In this document: one piece after another, positions 36,656-48,019 of the stretch | Numbering within the stretch: the stretch's first letter is position 1 | How the letters are laid out: the number at the start of each line of letters is the position of its first letter | From: Gongronella butleri | Taxonomy: Eukaryota; Mucoromycota; Mucoromycetes; Mucorales; Cunninghamellaceae | Length of the DNA stretch: 64,000 bases | Assembly (NCBI GenBank): GCA_025201375.1 | Contig: JAIWZP010000030.1 | Location: 248,001 to 312,000 of the forward strand | Reading direction: 5' to 3' | The notes under the pieces: generated by a model | The model's input: the letters and a program-made list of their open reading frames with translations, nothing else | What the model was told of the DNA's origin: nothing | The model's database searches: none | Program-made: the position numbers and the translations under genes

Positions 36656-37396
36656 GCCTACAAAACCAAAGATTTTGTCTCTCTTCCTTTGTAAGATAAA
36701 AAAGAACATCCAGGTCCTGCATGTGACCAGCTTGTGGCAAAAATGCGCATCCAGGCCGTCAATTTTCAAAAACGCATTGTCAGCGACATGAAAGTAGCAC
36801 CATGCTCTGCATCGACCCTCTATTTTTTGCACACAGAGCCAGGCCCAATCTCGAGCAAATGGCGATTTCAGTCATTTTTTTTTGTCATTCCGTCCAATTG
36901 ACGCCCGATCACACCGAAACACTCTGTGACGTGTTGGCACATTCCCATGCCACCTGGGGCACGGACATCGTCCCGGTAGCAATGGCACATCTGACAGAAA
37001 CAAGTCATGCATTGGCAAAAAAAAAAAAAAAAAAAAAAACACCCTGAGCAATGGCGCACGTGGACAAAAAAAAAAAAAAAATGCGCAGCTTCAAGTGGGC
37101 TCAGCAGCGTTTTCATGCTCCAATTTGCCATCGGCTGATTGTCGCAGGAGTCGTAAAAAAAAAAAAAAAAGACAAGCATAGTTTGAAACAAAATACCATC
37201 TAGGGTGTATTTTTTTTTACTGTATGATCTGGATACATCTAGAATATGGAATGCAATGGGACACTGAAAGACTACGGAAAAGAGATAAAACTAGGAGAGA
37301 TACTAAAGTGATGATGGTGGGCGGAGAGAGGGAAAGTCTAAGAGCGAAAAAGGTGGGATGGAGGGGGGGAAAAGTTGGGGCGGGGAGGATGCAGAC
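36441..37396. other. Spacer 3' of EF3 with A/T runs
   Basis: Homopolymer T (36621-36652) and three A runs (37018-37040, 37065-37081, 37155-37170) dominate. No gene or element was recognised. The last part is the EF3 3' untranslated region. Confidence 0.45.
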
Positions 37397-40300
37397 TTAG
37401 AAGTCATCCTCATCGGTGGTGTAGACCTCCTCACCACGCTTGCGGCGCTCCATGCGCTCCTTCTTCTTCTTGCGCTTCTCCTTGGAGGTGAGCGCGACCT
37501 TCTTCTTGGCAGCCTTGACGGTGTTGCCCTGGGCATCGACGGTGTCTTCCTCCTCCTTCTCGTCAATCTTGGTGGCACCGTTGCCAGTGACCCAGTTGTG
37601 GCCCGAGGCGACGAGGTTACCATTGTCGACCTTCCAGACTTCATTGCAGAGAGCTTCCGAGAACTCGCGGTTGTGGGTAACGATGACGACACCACCGCCA
37701 TACTCCTTGATGGCACCAGCAAGGGCACCGAGGGACTCGCGATCCAAGTAGTTAGTAGGTTCGTCCAAAACCAACATGTGAGGCTTGTTCCACATGGCGG
37801 CACCAATGACGAGCTTGACCTTTTGACCACCGGACAGACCACGGATGCGGGAGTGAGTGGCGAACTCGGGCTCGAGACCAAGGTCGTTGAGCTGCTTCTC
37901 GATTTCACGGGCAGTCAAGGGGCGGTTGAGACCAAGCTTGGCGGCCTCGAGGGCATCGACCTCGGCAATCTTCTTGGAGAAGCCCATGTTCTCGAGCTTT
38001 TGACGCGAGATCCAGATGTTGTCGACAGACGAGCGGCCAACGAACGAGACCTCGTACTCGTAGGACTGCTTGAGCTTGCGGCGGCCAACGAGCTCCTCGA
38101 CGACACGCTTCTCGCCCTCAATGACGAATTCCTTGGTCATTTGCTTCTCCTCCTCCTCGGTGATGACACGGTCGACCTTGTCGAGCTCCTCACGATCTTC
38201 ACCGGTGGCATAGCGCCATTGGATGTACTCGTTGGGGGTGATGTCCAAGTGCTTCTCAATATGGTGGAAGGCGTGCTGGGCGACATAGGCAATACGCAAG
38301 TTGGGGTGCTTCCAGACGGAACCAATGTCGGACTCGATCTCACCAGTCAAGAGCTTGATCAAAGTGGACTTGCCTGGAAAGAAAAAAAAACGAAAAAGAA
38401 AAAAAATGAGCCAATTGGTCTTTTTTTTTTTTTTTTTTTTTGCCAACTTACCAGCGCCGTTGGGGCCAATGACGGCGACACGCGACGAGAGGGAGCACTG
38501 CATGGTGATGTCGGTGAGCTGCTTGCGCTCGGTACCAGGGTATTGGAAGTCGACATTCTTCATCTTGAGGATGGCACGCTCCTTGGTCTTGATACCCTCG
38601 AGGAAACCGGGCTCGGGGAAGCGGAAAGCAATCTGGGTGGCCTCGAGCGAGTAGTAAGAGGCGGCACGGGGCACCTTCTTGACAAACTCGGACAAGTTAC
38701 CACGGTAGCGCTTGAGCTTGTAGTTGGGCTCATAATGGATGATGTCGGAACAGACGTGGTCCAAGAAGCCAGAGTCGTGGGACACGATGATGGAGGTGAC
38801 GGTCTTGAGGCCCAAGAGGTAGTTCTCCAACCAGGCAACGTTGACAACGTCCAAGTGATTGGTAGGTTCGTCCAAGAGCAAAATGTCGGCGTTCATCAAC
38901 ATGGCACGGGCAAGGGCGAGCTTCATCTTCCAGCCACCAGAGAGGGCGCCAATGGCCATCTTGGTGACCATGTCCTCAGTGAAGCCATAGTCGCGGAGGA
39001 TCTTGTGCACCTGGGCGCGGTCCTTGGTCTCAACACCCTCGGAGGCGATGATGAAGTCGATCAAGGGGGTGTCGGCCTCGGAACCGTCAATGTCGTGCTC
39101 GACGTACACGGTCTTGAGCTCAGACTTGGGGGGGAAGCCCTCAACCTGCTCGTTGGCAATGGCGCGCATCAGGGTGGACTTACCTGAATTTAAAAAAAAG
39201 AGAAAAAAAGAAAAAAAAAAGGGAATTGGTCAATTGAAACTCATCCAATCAAAAATGGGGGGGACATCCGCCACCCATTTTTTTTCTTTTTTTGTCAAAA
39301 CTTACCACAGCCGTTGGCACCGCAGAGACCATAGCGGCGACCACGCTTCAAGCGAAGAGCAGTGCGGTTAAGCAAGATCTTGGCACCATAGGCAAGGGAG
39401 AACTCGCAGTTGCAGAGATCCTCACCCTCATCGTCTTCCTCCTCGGGGTCCTTGGGGGTGACGGCTTCCTCGCACTTGTCGAGAGCCTTGACAATGAGGA
39501 CATCAACGTCAGCCTGGTCGACAAAGGCAAGAACGTAGGGGGAGAGCGACTTGATCCATTGGTCCTTGAAGAACTTCTTGGCGGTACACAAACCAAGGGC
39601 CAAAGAGATGAGGTACTCCTGGACGGGGACAAGGGCGGCGTCAACCTCGGGCAAGAGGGTCTTGAAGGCCTCGTTGACCTTGTCGGACTTCTCCTGGGCA
39701 GAGAAGATGGTGGCACCGGCATCCTTGATGCGCTGGAGGGTGGCAAGAGCCTTTTGCACGACACCACGGCACTCGGGGTCGGCGACGATGTCTTGAACGT
39801 GGTTCAAAGCGGGCAAGAGGATGGGCAAGAAAGGAGCAGCAACCTCGGGATCGTCGACAAGCTTACACATGTTGTCAATGATAAGGGCAGACTTGCGCTT
39901 GATGGGGGTAGCGCGCTCTTGGAGACCACGGGACAAGAGAGGGACCATGAGCGACAAGGTGGGCGAATCGACCTCCTGGACAAAGGTGGTGGCACCCAAC
40001 AAGTGAATGGTCTCGGGGACGTTCTCGGGGTGGTTGATGCAGTCAATAACAGCGGGGATGAAACGCTCGATATCCTTGTTGTCGATCAGCTTGCACACAT
40101 TGGCCATGGTGGCGGTGGCAGCCTTCTTGACATCGGCCTTGGTGTCCCACATGCAGTCGGAAACAACGGGGATGACCTGGGGAATGGTGGCAAAGAACTC
40201 GTTGCCGTGCTTGTCGGCAAGGATGTCGAGCAATTCCAAAGAAAGAACCTTGGTGGGCCACTTGCAAGAGTTACCCAGACCCTGGAGGATGACGGGGACC

Positions 40301-40749
40301 ATCAAGTAAGCCGCGTTGGGGTTGAAGTTGATGGCAATGTTCTTGGCAGCCTCAGCAGCGGCGTTCTTGATGGCGGCCTGCTTGTCAGCTTGGAGCTCCA
40401 AGAGCTGACCAAGGAAAGGCAAGACAAAAGGCTCGGCTTGCGCATTCAATTGACCAGCAGCAAAGGCACCAATGACGGTCACGGCGGATTGACGGGCACC
40501 AGCGTTCTTCTTGTTGCCCAAGTCCTTGGTGATGGTCTCAATGATCTTGCACTGGCTCAAAGAGCGAGCACCATTGGCCTGGATAAAGGCAACAACGGCG
40601 TCAGCAGCACCTTGGCGCTCCTCGTCAGAGGCACCAGACAGCTTGGTCAAAAGGTCCTTGGCTTCCTTGACCTCGACGTCAGAGGCAGCAGCAACGGCCA
40701 CCTTCTTGGCAACGAACGTGCTCTTGTTGTCAGCAGCAGCAGCAGGCAT
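37397..40749 (-). CDS. TEF3: Translation elongation factor 3 (EF3)
   Basis: Fungal ribosome-dependent ATPase that helps release the E-site tRNA during elongation. Three minus-strand exons: 40749-39306, 39183-38452 and 38373-37397, giving 1050 aa (yeast EF3 is 1044). The N-terminal half carries HEAT-type repeats (for example [20 protein letters not shown]). ABC1 has GANGCGKST at about residues 476-484, [15 protein letters not shown] and [14 protein letters not shown]2 has GPNGAGKST at about 720-728, [20 protein letters not shown] and [10 protein letters not shown], with the EF3 chromodomain-like insertion between. The tail is Lys/Arg-rich and ends acidic ([11 protein letters not shown]). Both introns interrupt the P-loops at the same place. 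Codon use is strongly biased, as expected for an abundant protein, and produces long antisense open frames that are artefacts. Confidence 0.98.
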
Positions 40750-41083
40750 AATTCTTCAAAGAAAAAAAAAAAGGAGGGGGGAGCTTTGAAGAAAAAAAAT
40801 AAAGGAAAGAAGAAAAAGGAGCCGAAAAGGGGGAGGGGGCGGCCGTAACTGTTTTTTATAGAAAAAAAATTTTGCACTCAGGGCCAACCTGGTCAAAGGT
40901 GGCTTTTTCCCCTTTCTGTCGATACGCCCTGACCAATGAAAATTTTGCATTCACACCATGCTTTTCGACTCCGGTCGAATCAAACAACACCATTCCAAAC
41001 GAGATAAACGAAGGGGAACAATTGCAATGTGTGTAAAAAAAAAAAAAAAAAAATTAAGAAACACCCGCATTTCTCGTCGTTTT
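40750..41083 (-). promoter_or_regulatory. EF3 promoter region
   Basis: The only space between EF3 and the next minus-strand gene. TATAAAA (minus strand, 40860-40854) lies 105-111 nt before the EF3 start codon, with a purine-rich (on plus) leader between. An A run at 41036-41053 belongs to the spacer. Confidence 0.6.
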
Positions 41084-41413
41084 TTATTGCTGTTGTCTCG
41101 AATCAAGGCGTGAAAGATCTTTTTCTACGAAAACAAAGACAATTTTAAATATGCATAATATGCCCTATCAACTGCCATCTATCGCACAGCCCCCCCATGC
41201 AATGTGGGCCCCCATTTCCCTTCTGCAATGCATGATCATTGCAGCCCCTTTTGTCCATTTCTCCTTTTTTTTCTTTTTTTACACCCCCCTCTCGTCGGTC
41301 TCCTCATTTTTTTTTTCTTACCTAGACCCCAGACGTGTGTCTTGAGCTCCAAATGCTCCATGTTCAAGGTATCCTAATTAATTGACAGTGTGAGTGAGTG
41401 GCCAAGTGTGCAT

Positions 41414-41463
<50 letters not shown>

Positions 41464-42253
41464 GTCCAAATCGTAATAAAGGAGACCCGACGATCAACGA
41501 TTTGATTGCTAGAGACGCCAATTCGGAATCGTGCACCTCCCTACTTACATATAGCTTGCGCAGCTGCACCCGGGTCTCCTCCAATTGCTTGGCGGATGCC
41601 GCATCCTTCTTCAATTTCGCCAATTCCCTGTCCAATGTCTCGATGCGCTGTGCATAATCGCGAACCTAATAAAAAATGGCCCAACGTGATAATCAGGGAA
41701 AAAGTTGACAATGAGAATTTGCCGCAGGGAGACGAAAAAATGAGCCAGTCGGACGTCGTGTTTCAAAAGGACAAATCAAAAAAAAATAAAATAAAAATAA
41801 AATACCTTTTCTGTGCTCTGCTGGAGCTCTTGTACGGATGTGAGCAGGGACTCGGATGCATGGTTGTATTCCTCCAACAGATAATAATAGCCAACGGAGC
41901 CTGCCAATGACACGCCAACAAGGAACCCAATCAATCTACATGTTGCAAAAAAGTGTCAGCTTGTCCCTGAGATGCATCACCCCTCCCATTCTGTTCCGAA
42001 TGGGCATCCTATTCCATGGGCGAGGCAACAAAAAGCAATCTTATTCCGTCGCATCATGTGGCCACATCCCCAATTAGCCAAGGTTGCAGCCGTAAATTGG
42101 GCTCATTGTCCCTTTTTTTCATCTTTTGAGCCCTTCTTACCCTCCTCGGATAGCGCCCACCTGCTTTTGCTCGGTGGTTGCCGTGGTATAAGGGCGCTGG
42201 CTTGCTGCCAGTCGTCGTGAAAAGAGGCTAGGGGTGCGTGCCAGGAAGGACAT
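41084..42253 (-). CDS. Small mitochondrial membrane coiled-coil protein, unknown function
   Basis: 150-aa product from five minus-strand exons: 42253-42141, 41935-41806, 41665-41549, 41373-41322 and 41124-41084, phases exact. The first 30 residues (MSFLARTPSLFSRRLAASQR) are Arg/Ser-rich without acids, a typical mitochondrial presequence. One hydrophobic segment follows (about 37-60: GGLIGFLVGVSLAGSVGYYY), then a charged coiled coil to the end (YAQRIETLDRELAKLKKDAA, QLEETRVQLRKLYDTLNMEH, and VWGLEKDLSRLDSRQQQ). This is the shape of a single-pass inner-membrane protein with a helical soluble tail. I cannot name it securely. The gene lies tandem to EF3 with 334 nt between. Confidence 0.8.
41417..41461. 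repeat. 45-nt uninterrupted T run inside an intron
   Basis: Longest homopolymer of the window, in intron 3 of the mitochondrial coiled-coil gene (41374-41548); on the gene's strand it is poly(A). Length may be affected by sequencing error. Confidence 0.8.
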
Positions 42254-43591
42254 ACCTATCAAGCGGTCGAAAAGGGAATAGTGTGCGTCGTCAGCTCTCT
42301 CCGTGTGACAAAAGAAAGACTTTTTTTTTGCGTGGTCGACTGCCTACTTTTTTTTTTCGAATGAAGCAAACAAGGGAGGTGCGTGTTGCCGAGCGTATAA
42401 CAAAATAAAGAAAAAGGGTTGACCGGGGAAGAAAGAGAAAAAACAAGGCCAGCCAGCCAGCCTTGCTTCAAGCGCCCTTTTTTTTGTTTTGTTTCCCAGC
42501 ACCAAAGTCAGCGCTTGGCGGGGCTCTTTTGCCATGCTCAGGCGACGTTGCGCACAGAGCTCCATTTTGCGCGACAAGATGCCACCGTGCCGTCAATGGA
42601 GTCCATTGGGGCCCCGCTTCAGCGCTTGCTTCATCAAAGAGACCCTCCCCCCTCCCTCCATTGCCAGATCGCATACACAGCGGAGCTCCACGGGGCACTT
42701 GTCAGGGGTCGCACCTTATCTCTTGGGCAAGCTTTCAGGATTCAGGGGTGCACCTTTTTTTTTTTATTTTGGGCGTTTTGGTTTTATTTATTTCGGGGTC
42801 TCCAATAACACTCTGGCGGAAACAAGGTCAATGGATACCCCTGAGCAGCATTGAATCAATTGAGCAGCGACTCACGACTTTTTAAACAGCCGCAAACGCC
42901 TGAAATTGGTTTTAGTCTCATTCATCTGCATAGCCATGCGACACATACAAGCACACAAGCACTCGTTTGGAGGCTGAGAGGATGAGGAATCAGTCACTGT
43001 CGATAGCTGCCCAAAAAAAAAAAAAAAAGGGCTCGCGGAGTGTCATCACGTCGTAAAATGACCATTTTCGTGCACCAACGGGGGCGTCATTGCTTTTTGG
43101 ACCTTTTTCGTATGATGCAATCTCAATTCTTTTCGCCAGTCGCTTCCAAATGAGGCCATGATCGTCACTGTAGGGTGTTTATGACCAGATGGCTTAAAAA
43201 AATTCAAAATTGGCGGTATGTCCAAGAGTGCTTGATTCATCGCCTACTTTTGGAGCTCATAAGTTTCGTGCAACGTGCAAATGGAAAAGTATGCGTTAAG
43301 CGGGTCATGGTGTCGTGTGTTGCAGGTTGTCCGTGCCACCCCCGTGGCCCCTTTTTTTCTTTTTTACCATCCAGCGTCGGTGGCTGAAGATGACAGCATG
43401 CCCTTTTATTTTTATCCGTTAGCATTGAAGCCCAATTGGCCGTGAGAATGGAGGGTGATGAGATCGCGACAAGGTTCATCATGTGCAAGCCAATGGCCGA
43501 GGGAATATCGGCCGCTTTTTTAAGCAAAACGCGCGCGATCGACTTTATTTTTTTTGTTCGCTTTTTCACTCTTTCTTTTTCCCATTCTGCG
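42254..43591. promoter_or_regulatory. Divergent spacer between the mitochondrial protein gene and IML2
   Basis: 1.34 kb between two start codons. It contains a T/A-rich leader on each side and GC-richer unique sequence (42440-42720), but no supported gene. No TATA box could be assigned to IML2. An in-frame upstream ATG at 43436 exists for IML2. Confidence 0.4.
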
Positions 43592-44034
43592 ATGAAATTT
43601 CCAGTCATTGAGAGCGGCAAGACGATGGCCGACGTCGAGAAAGCGGCGCCATCATTCTTTGACTTGACACACTCGCCGTCGGCGCTGGCCAAGGTGGCGC
43701 CACAGCCTGCCAATGACGAGCGATCGCTTTACGATGACATTCGCGAGGTGCGTCACGCCTTGGATTTGTTCTTTAATTCCAAGATCACCGAGTGCCTTGC
43801 CATTGTGGTCCCCAAGCGCAGCCAATCCATGTATCACGCCATGGCCTATGGCTGCATCATGGGTGGCATGGCCATCCTGTCCTTTGAACGCAACGACCTG
43901 GGCCATGCGCTCAACATCATGAAGGATGCCAACCAATTGGCCAAGAAAAACCGCCTCCAGTCCTGGAAAAAGTCCATTGGCAAGTTCTCCACCAAGGAAC
44001 TCAAGAAAATGACGCCTTTGCAGCGACACGCCGT

Positions 44035-44065
<31 letters not shown>

Positions 44066-45748
44066 GTATACAAAAAAATACGCGCCATCGCATTGCTTTT
44101 TTTTTTTTTTTGGTCTCATGCTCATTCTGGCTTTCATTGTTAGGAATTGGTGTATGCCGAGACGACGATGCTCAAGATTGGTCTGCAGATTCTGTACGAC
44201 CAGAACTTTATTCTTGCCATCAAGGAATCCATCAAAGCGTACAAGATCCATGGCATCTACAAGGAGCTTGAGAATTACCTGCATCACGTCCACAAGCTGT
44301 CCGCAACGGGCGCGGATATCAATGATTATGGCCTTGATGGGCATCTCGTGTCGGGCATTGCATTTGGCATGGCAGGGTTCAATCTGTTCTTGTCGGCGGT
44401 GCCTGATTTCATTCTGCAATTGCTCGAGATTGCCGGGTTCACGGGCGACCGCTCGCTGGCGATGTGGTATTGCCGGTCCGTGGGCGGCTGGGGCGATGCG
44501 TCGGACACGTCTGTGGCGCGTGTCAAACAGGGCGCCGACGAGGGGTTGCGGCGCCAATTCTGCGATTTAATCCTAGTTGGCTACAACACGGTGGTCAGCA
44601 AGATGGCGTGGCTGTCGCACGTTGACGAATCGCTTGGCGACGACGTTCTAGCATATAATTTGGAACAATATCCGGATGGCATGGTGTTCTTGGCATTGAA
44701 GGGTCGCGAGTACGCGACACGCCGCCAACTAGCCAATGCCAAAGATTATTACAAACGCGCAAGAGATTCACAATCTTTCCTTCCACAGCTTGCCCACGTC
44801 GCCCATTGGGAGCTCGGCACGCTTGCCATTGTTGAGCAGGACTGGAAATCCGCCCATGAGAACTTCCGTGTGCTCTTCAAGGAGAACAATTGGTCAAAAT
44901 GCGTCTTTGCCTACATGGAAGCCTTGTGTCTGTACCTGTCTGCCCTCGACAATTACCCGCCTGGCGAAAAACGCGACGAATTGCTCAAAGCAGCCACGTT
45001 GCTCATGTCAAAGGTCACACCCATGAAGCAAAAAATTGCCGGCAAGTCCATTTTCATCGAGGTATGATAAAAAAAAAAAAGAAAAAAGGAGACCGCGACG
45101 CGACGCGCTGACGCGTCTTTTTTTTTTGGTTAGAAATTTGTGGCTAGAAAGGCGCGTAAGTTTGATTTGCAAGGTCGTCGGCTCTTGTTCCCTGATCTGG
45201 AGATTCTGTATGCCATTGGCGCGCTGGAGCTGATGCCCGAAGCACTGCTGCAAAAGAATATAGGCCGCATCGCGTCGACACTGAAGCGTCTCGAGACAAA
45301 CAAGTCCATGTACGTCCACGACGACATTGCGTTGGCCAATTTGCTTCAAGCCGTACTTGTCCGCTTTTTGCTCGAACAACAGGAATTGGACGGCTCCATC
45401 TACAAGCCGCGCACAGCTGAAAAGATGGAGTATCTCAGGGAGCATCCACTCTTCAAGATGCATCACATGGCCATTGCCAAGGTCATGGAACACGCGCCAA
45501 TGATCCGCCTCGACCATTGGCTCTATTTCTTTGCCATATTCGAAGAAGCACAAATGTGGATCATGACTGGCAGACTCGCGTCAGCCAAGTCCAACATGCA
45601 ATTCATCTTAAAATGCTCGGAGAAGCGTAATTTCAAGATTGGCGACGGCAAGCGCATCAAAAACAAGTATTCGATGGAAAATGCGCTCATTCTAAAGTGC
45701 CACAGCTGTATCGGCTACGTGGACGAGTTGCTGGCTGCGGAAAAATAA
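43592..45748 (+). CDS. IML2: IML2/TTC39 family protein
   Basis: Predicted 657-aa outer-membrane/lipid-droplet associated TPR-type protein of the IML2 (inclusion body clearance) and TTC39 family. Exons are 43592-44032, 44144-45061 and 45134-45748. Family signs: an N-terminal SLYDDIREVRHALDLFFNSK repeat followed by HAMAYGCIMGGMAILSFERN; QLAKKNRLQSWKKSIGKF; YAETTMLKIGLQILYDQNFI; the central GIAFGMAGFNLFLSAVPDFI with LQLLEIAGFTGDR; and C-terminal TPR-like helices (AKDYYKRARDSQSFLPQLAH, HWELGTLAIVEQDWKSAHEN, WIMTGRLASAKSNMQFIL). Length fits the family. The start at 43592 gives MKFPVIESGK. The reading frame stays open to an ATG at 43436, which would add a Phe-rich stretch and was judged less likely. 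Confidence 0.9.
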
Positions 45749-46229
45749 ACTATTTCTATTTTTTTTCTTATTTTTCTTGGTCCCTGTTCTTCGATTCTTG
45801 GTAAAACCCTGGAGTGTAAAGGAGGGTGCACGTTCTGCAATGTCCTGGGCCAGCACCATGCGAAAATTCGATGTCGGCATTTTAACAGGGAAATCTGCGC
45901 GTTGAACGGAAAAAATGCAATTTTCGAGGTCCTGTTTTCGACCATGACCACCAATAATCCATGGTTTTCGATCTTCGTCTATAGCGGGCAGATGCACAAT
46001 GTGTTTTTCTTCTCTCAAAGGGTCTCCATCGTTCCACCTTACTAATGACAAATCGCAAATTTACTCTTCCTCCCTTTATGTCCCAGCCAGACGCAATGCG
46101 TCCACGCGCCCTCTAAGGTCCGAGAAGTATAGCCGGGTCGTTACCCTTCCTAAGAAACCATTGCTACCATTGTATGGACTCTGGACAAACAGTTTCAAAA
46201 GAAAAATGAATTAAAATTGATTTTCGCCA
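45749..46229. other. IML2 3' spacer with a possible coding relic on the minus strand
   Basis: The minus strand from 46060 to about 45780 is open for roughly 95 codons, with protein-like composition (KHIVHLPAIDEDRKPWIIGG; AERAPSFTLQGF). It has no ATG start, no splice context and none of the local third-position bias. It may be a gene fragment left by a repeat, or chance. Confidence 0.3.
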
Positions 46230-47240
46230 AACGGTGGCCGGGGTCACCATCCAGCTGGTAGCTCTGACACCTCTCGTCGTTGCAGAACGCTCGCCCGATT
46301 CAAATGGGCCCACTCTTGTGTTGCTGTGACCGCTAGATGGCGCCCAATGACCACGTTTAAAAAACACGGATTTTTCAAGGGGTGCAGTCGAGGATTTGAA
46401 AACAGCTGAATTTAAGTCCTCAGATCGCCACGCTATTCATACACACGGTAAATGGAACTCATTTACCGATAGAAATGAAATAAAACTCAGGTGCCCATCG
46501 ACTGCTTTCCCCGTAAAACGTAATTTGCTCCATATTTTGACCCCAAGACTAGCTCGACGAAAATGGGCTGCAGCGCCTCAAAACCCACACGATTAGAATG
46601 AGCACGGCTTGCCGCATATCACATGCCAGTGATCACTGGAAAAACAGGCGTTTCCACGGAATTAACGCGACGCAAAGTTTATATGTATTTTTTTTGACAC
46701 GTGATGATTCACGGTACGTCGGACGTACACGCGTCTTGTGCGCGTCAAATATATGCGCGCAGATCGTTTCATGCTGATGGACGCGCCGGCAAGTCTCGGT
46801 CGCGCGTTTTGTGTCTCGCAAATCGCGTGTCAAATTTAATCCAAAATGGCTCGTTGCTCGACAACGAGCAGATGGACCCCGCTCTTTTTTGGCATTTCTC
46901 GCCGTTTCTCCAGTGGGCCCCTCTTGTGTGCAAGTTTGGTGCAATTCTTAGGACCATACTTTTCGATTTTGATTTTGGAGCTCGTCAGAGCCGAGTTTTT
47001 GATTTTCACGCAGCGTGCTCCATTGGCTTTTGACGGCTGCCAGTTGAGCTCCACTCGGTGCTTGCAGCCTTGTAGGTCACGTTGAGACGCGTTTCAGGGT
47101 TACAAAGCCTTTCGTTGGCGAGCAATTGGCGATAAACCTCTGATTTCAGAAAAACGTCGATTGTGTCGTCCGTTTTGATCTGACGTCCGTGAAACTAGTA
47201 GAGTGATTTCATCCGACAGAGTCTTGTCATTGTAGGCATT
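46230..47240 (+). repeat. Dispersed repeat family, copy C (collinear)
   Basis: Landmarks CAGTCGAGG (46385), TTGGCATTT (46889) and CGTCCGTGAAACT (47183) repeat the spacing of copies A and D within three bases. GTCGTTGCAGAA near the left edge (46278) matches copy D (61123). The following 300 nt to the minisatellite at 47541 are AT-rich and gene-free; they partly resemble sequence beyond copy D. Confidence 0.8.
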
Positions 47241-47540
47241 ATGAATTGCCTATGAAAATAGCCGGCGGCAAAATCACGCAGATTTCGTGCCACGAAATCC
47301 GTGTGATAATTGTCATTTACTGTCTCCTCCAAAAGAGCCCAAATTTGGCACAATGTGCTTTCGATGCAAATATAAAAATGAACGTATCACGGTATCGCCA
47401 GAAATCACGAATGGACGCTTTGATGCATTGTTCAAGTGATTGTTTGAGCTGATGTGCGCCAAGCTTAGTGCAAAGCTGCCTTTGTCTTTTTAGTTGGCCA
47501 CGGGCCGTGCGACAAAACTGAACCAAGAAAATTAAAACAA

Positions 47541-47646
47541 GGCTCCAGCTCCAGCTCCAGCTCCGGCTCCGGCTCCGGCTCTGGCTCCGTCTATGTCAAT
47601 CAGCCAATCAGATGGCCAAAAAATTAAAAATTGGCCAATCATTGCG

Positions 47647-47682
<36 letters not shown>

Positions 47683-47849
47683 TGGCTCCGTCTATGTCAA
47701 TCAGCCAATCAGATGGCCAAAAAATTAAAAATTGGCCAATCATTGCGCGGCTTCGGCTCCGGCTCCGGCTCCGGCTCCGGCTCTGGCTCCGTCTATGTTA
47801 ATCAGCCAATCAAATGGCCAAAAAATTAAAAATTGGCCAATCATTGCGT

Positions 47850-47882
<33 letters not shown>

Positions 47883-47949
47883 TACGGCTCCGGCTACGGC
47901 TCCGGCTACGGCTCCGGCTACGGCTCCGGCTACGGCTCCGGCTACGGCT
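47541..47949 (+). repeat. GGCTCC minisatellite with three 101-bp tandem units
   Basis: (GGCTCC)n opens the block. It is followed by three units with period 101 bp starting at 47589, 47690 and 47791 (each begins GTCTATGT), then about six GGCTCCGGCTAC 12-mers. Each 101-bp unit contains two CCAATCA boxes around a palindrome GGCCAAAAAATTAAAA/ATTGGCC and ends in GGCTCC repeats. The block stops 70 nt before the start of the next gene, so it is probably promoter-proximal. Open frames through it code only Arg-Leu, Gly-Ser or Ala-Pro dipeptides and are not taken as genes. Confidence 0.9.
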
Positions 47950-48019
47950 TGGCTGCGAGCTACGGCCATGGAAAAAAAAAAAAAACCAGAATTTTATACT
48001 TTCTTCTTCCTTGTTTGTC

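Noticed and set aside
37358..39187. 609-codon open frame on the plus strand opposite EF3
   Set aside because: It is a mirror of EF3's extreme codon bias (antisense frame), runs through both splice sites and has a monotonous Leu/Val/Gly/Asp composition.
39292..40848. 518-codon plus-strand frame opposite the EF3 HEAT region
   Set aside because: Same antisense artefact of biased codons; no start context and no family features.
47589..47890. CRISPR-like array
   Set aside because: Repeats are directly tandem with no unique spacers, and the host is a eukaryote.
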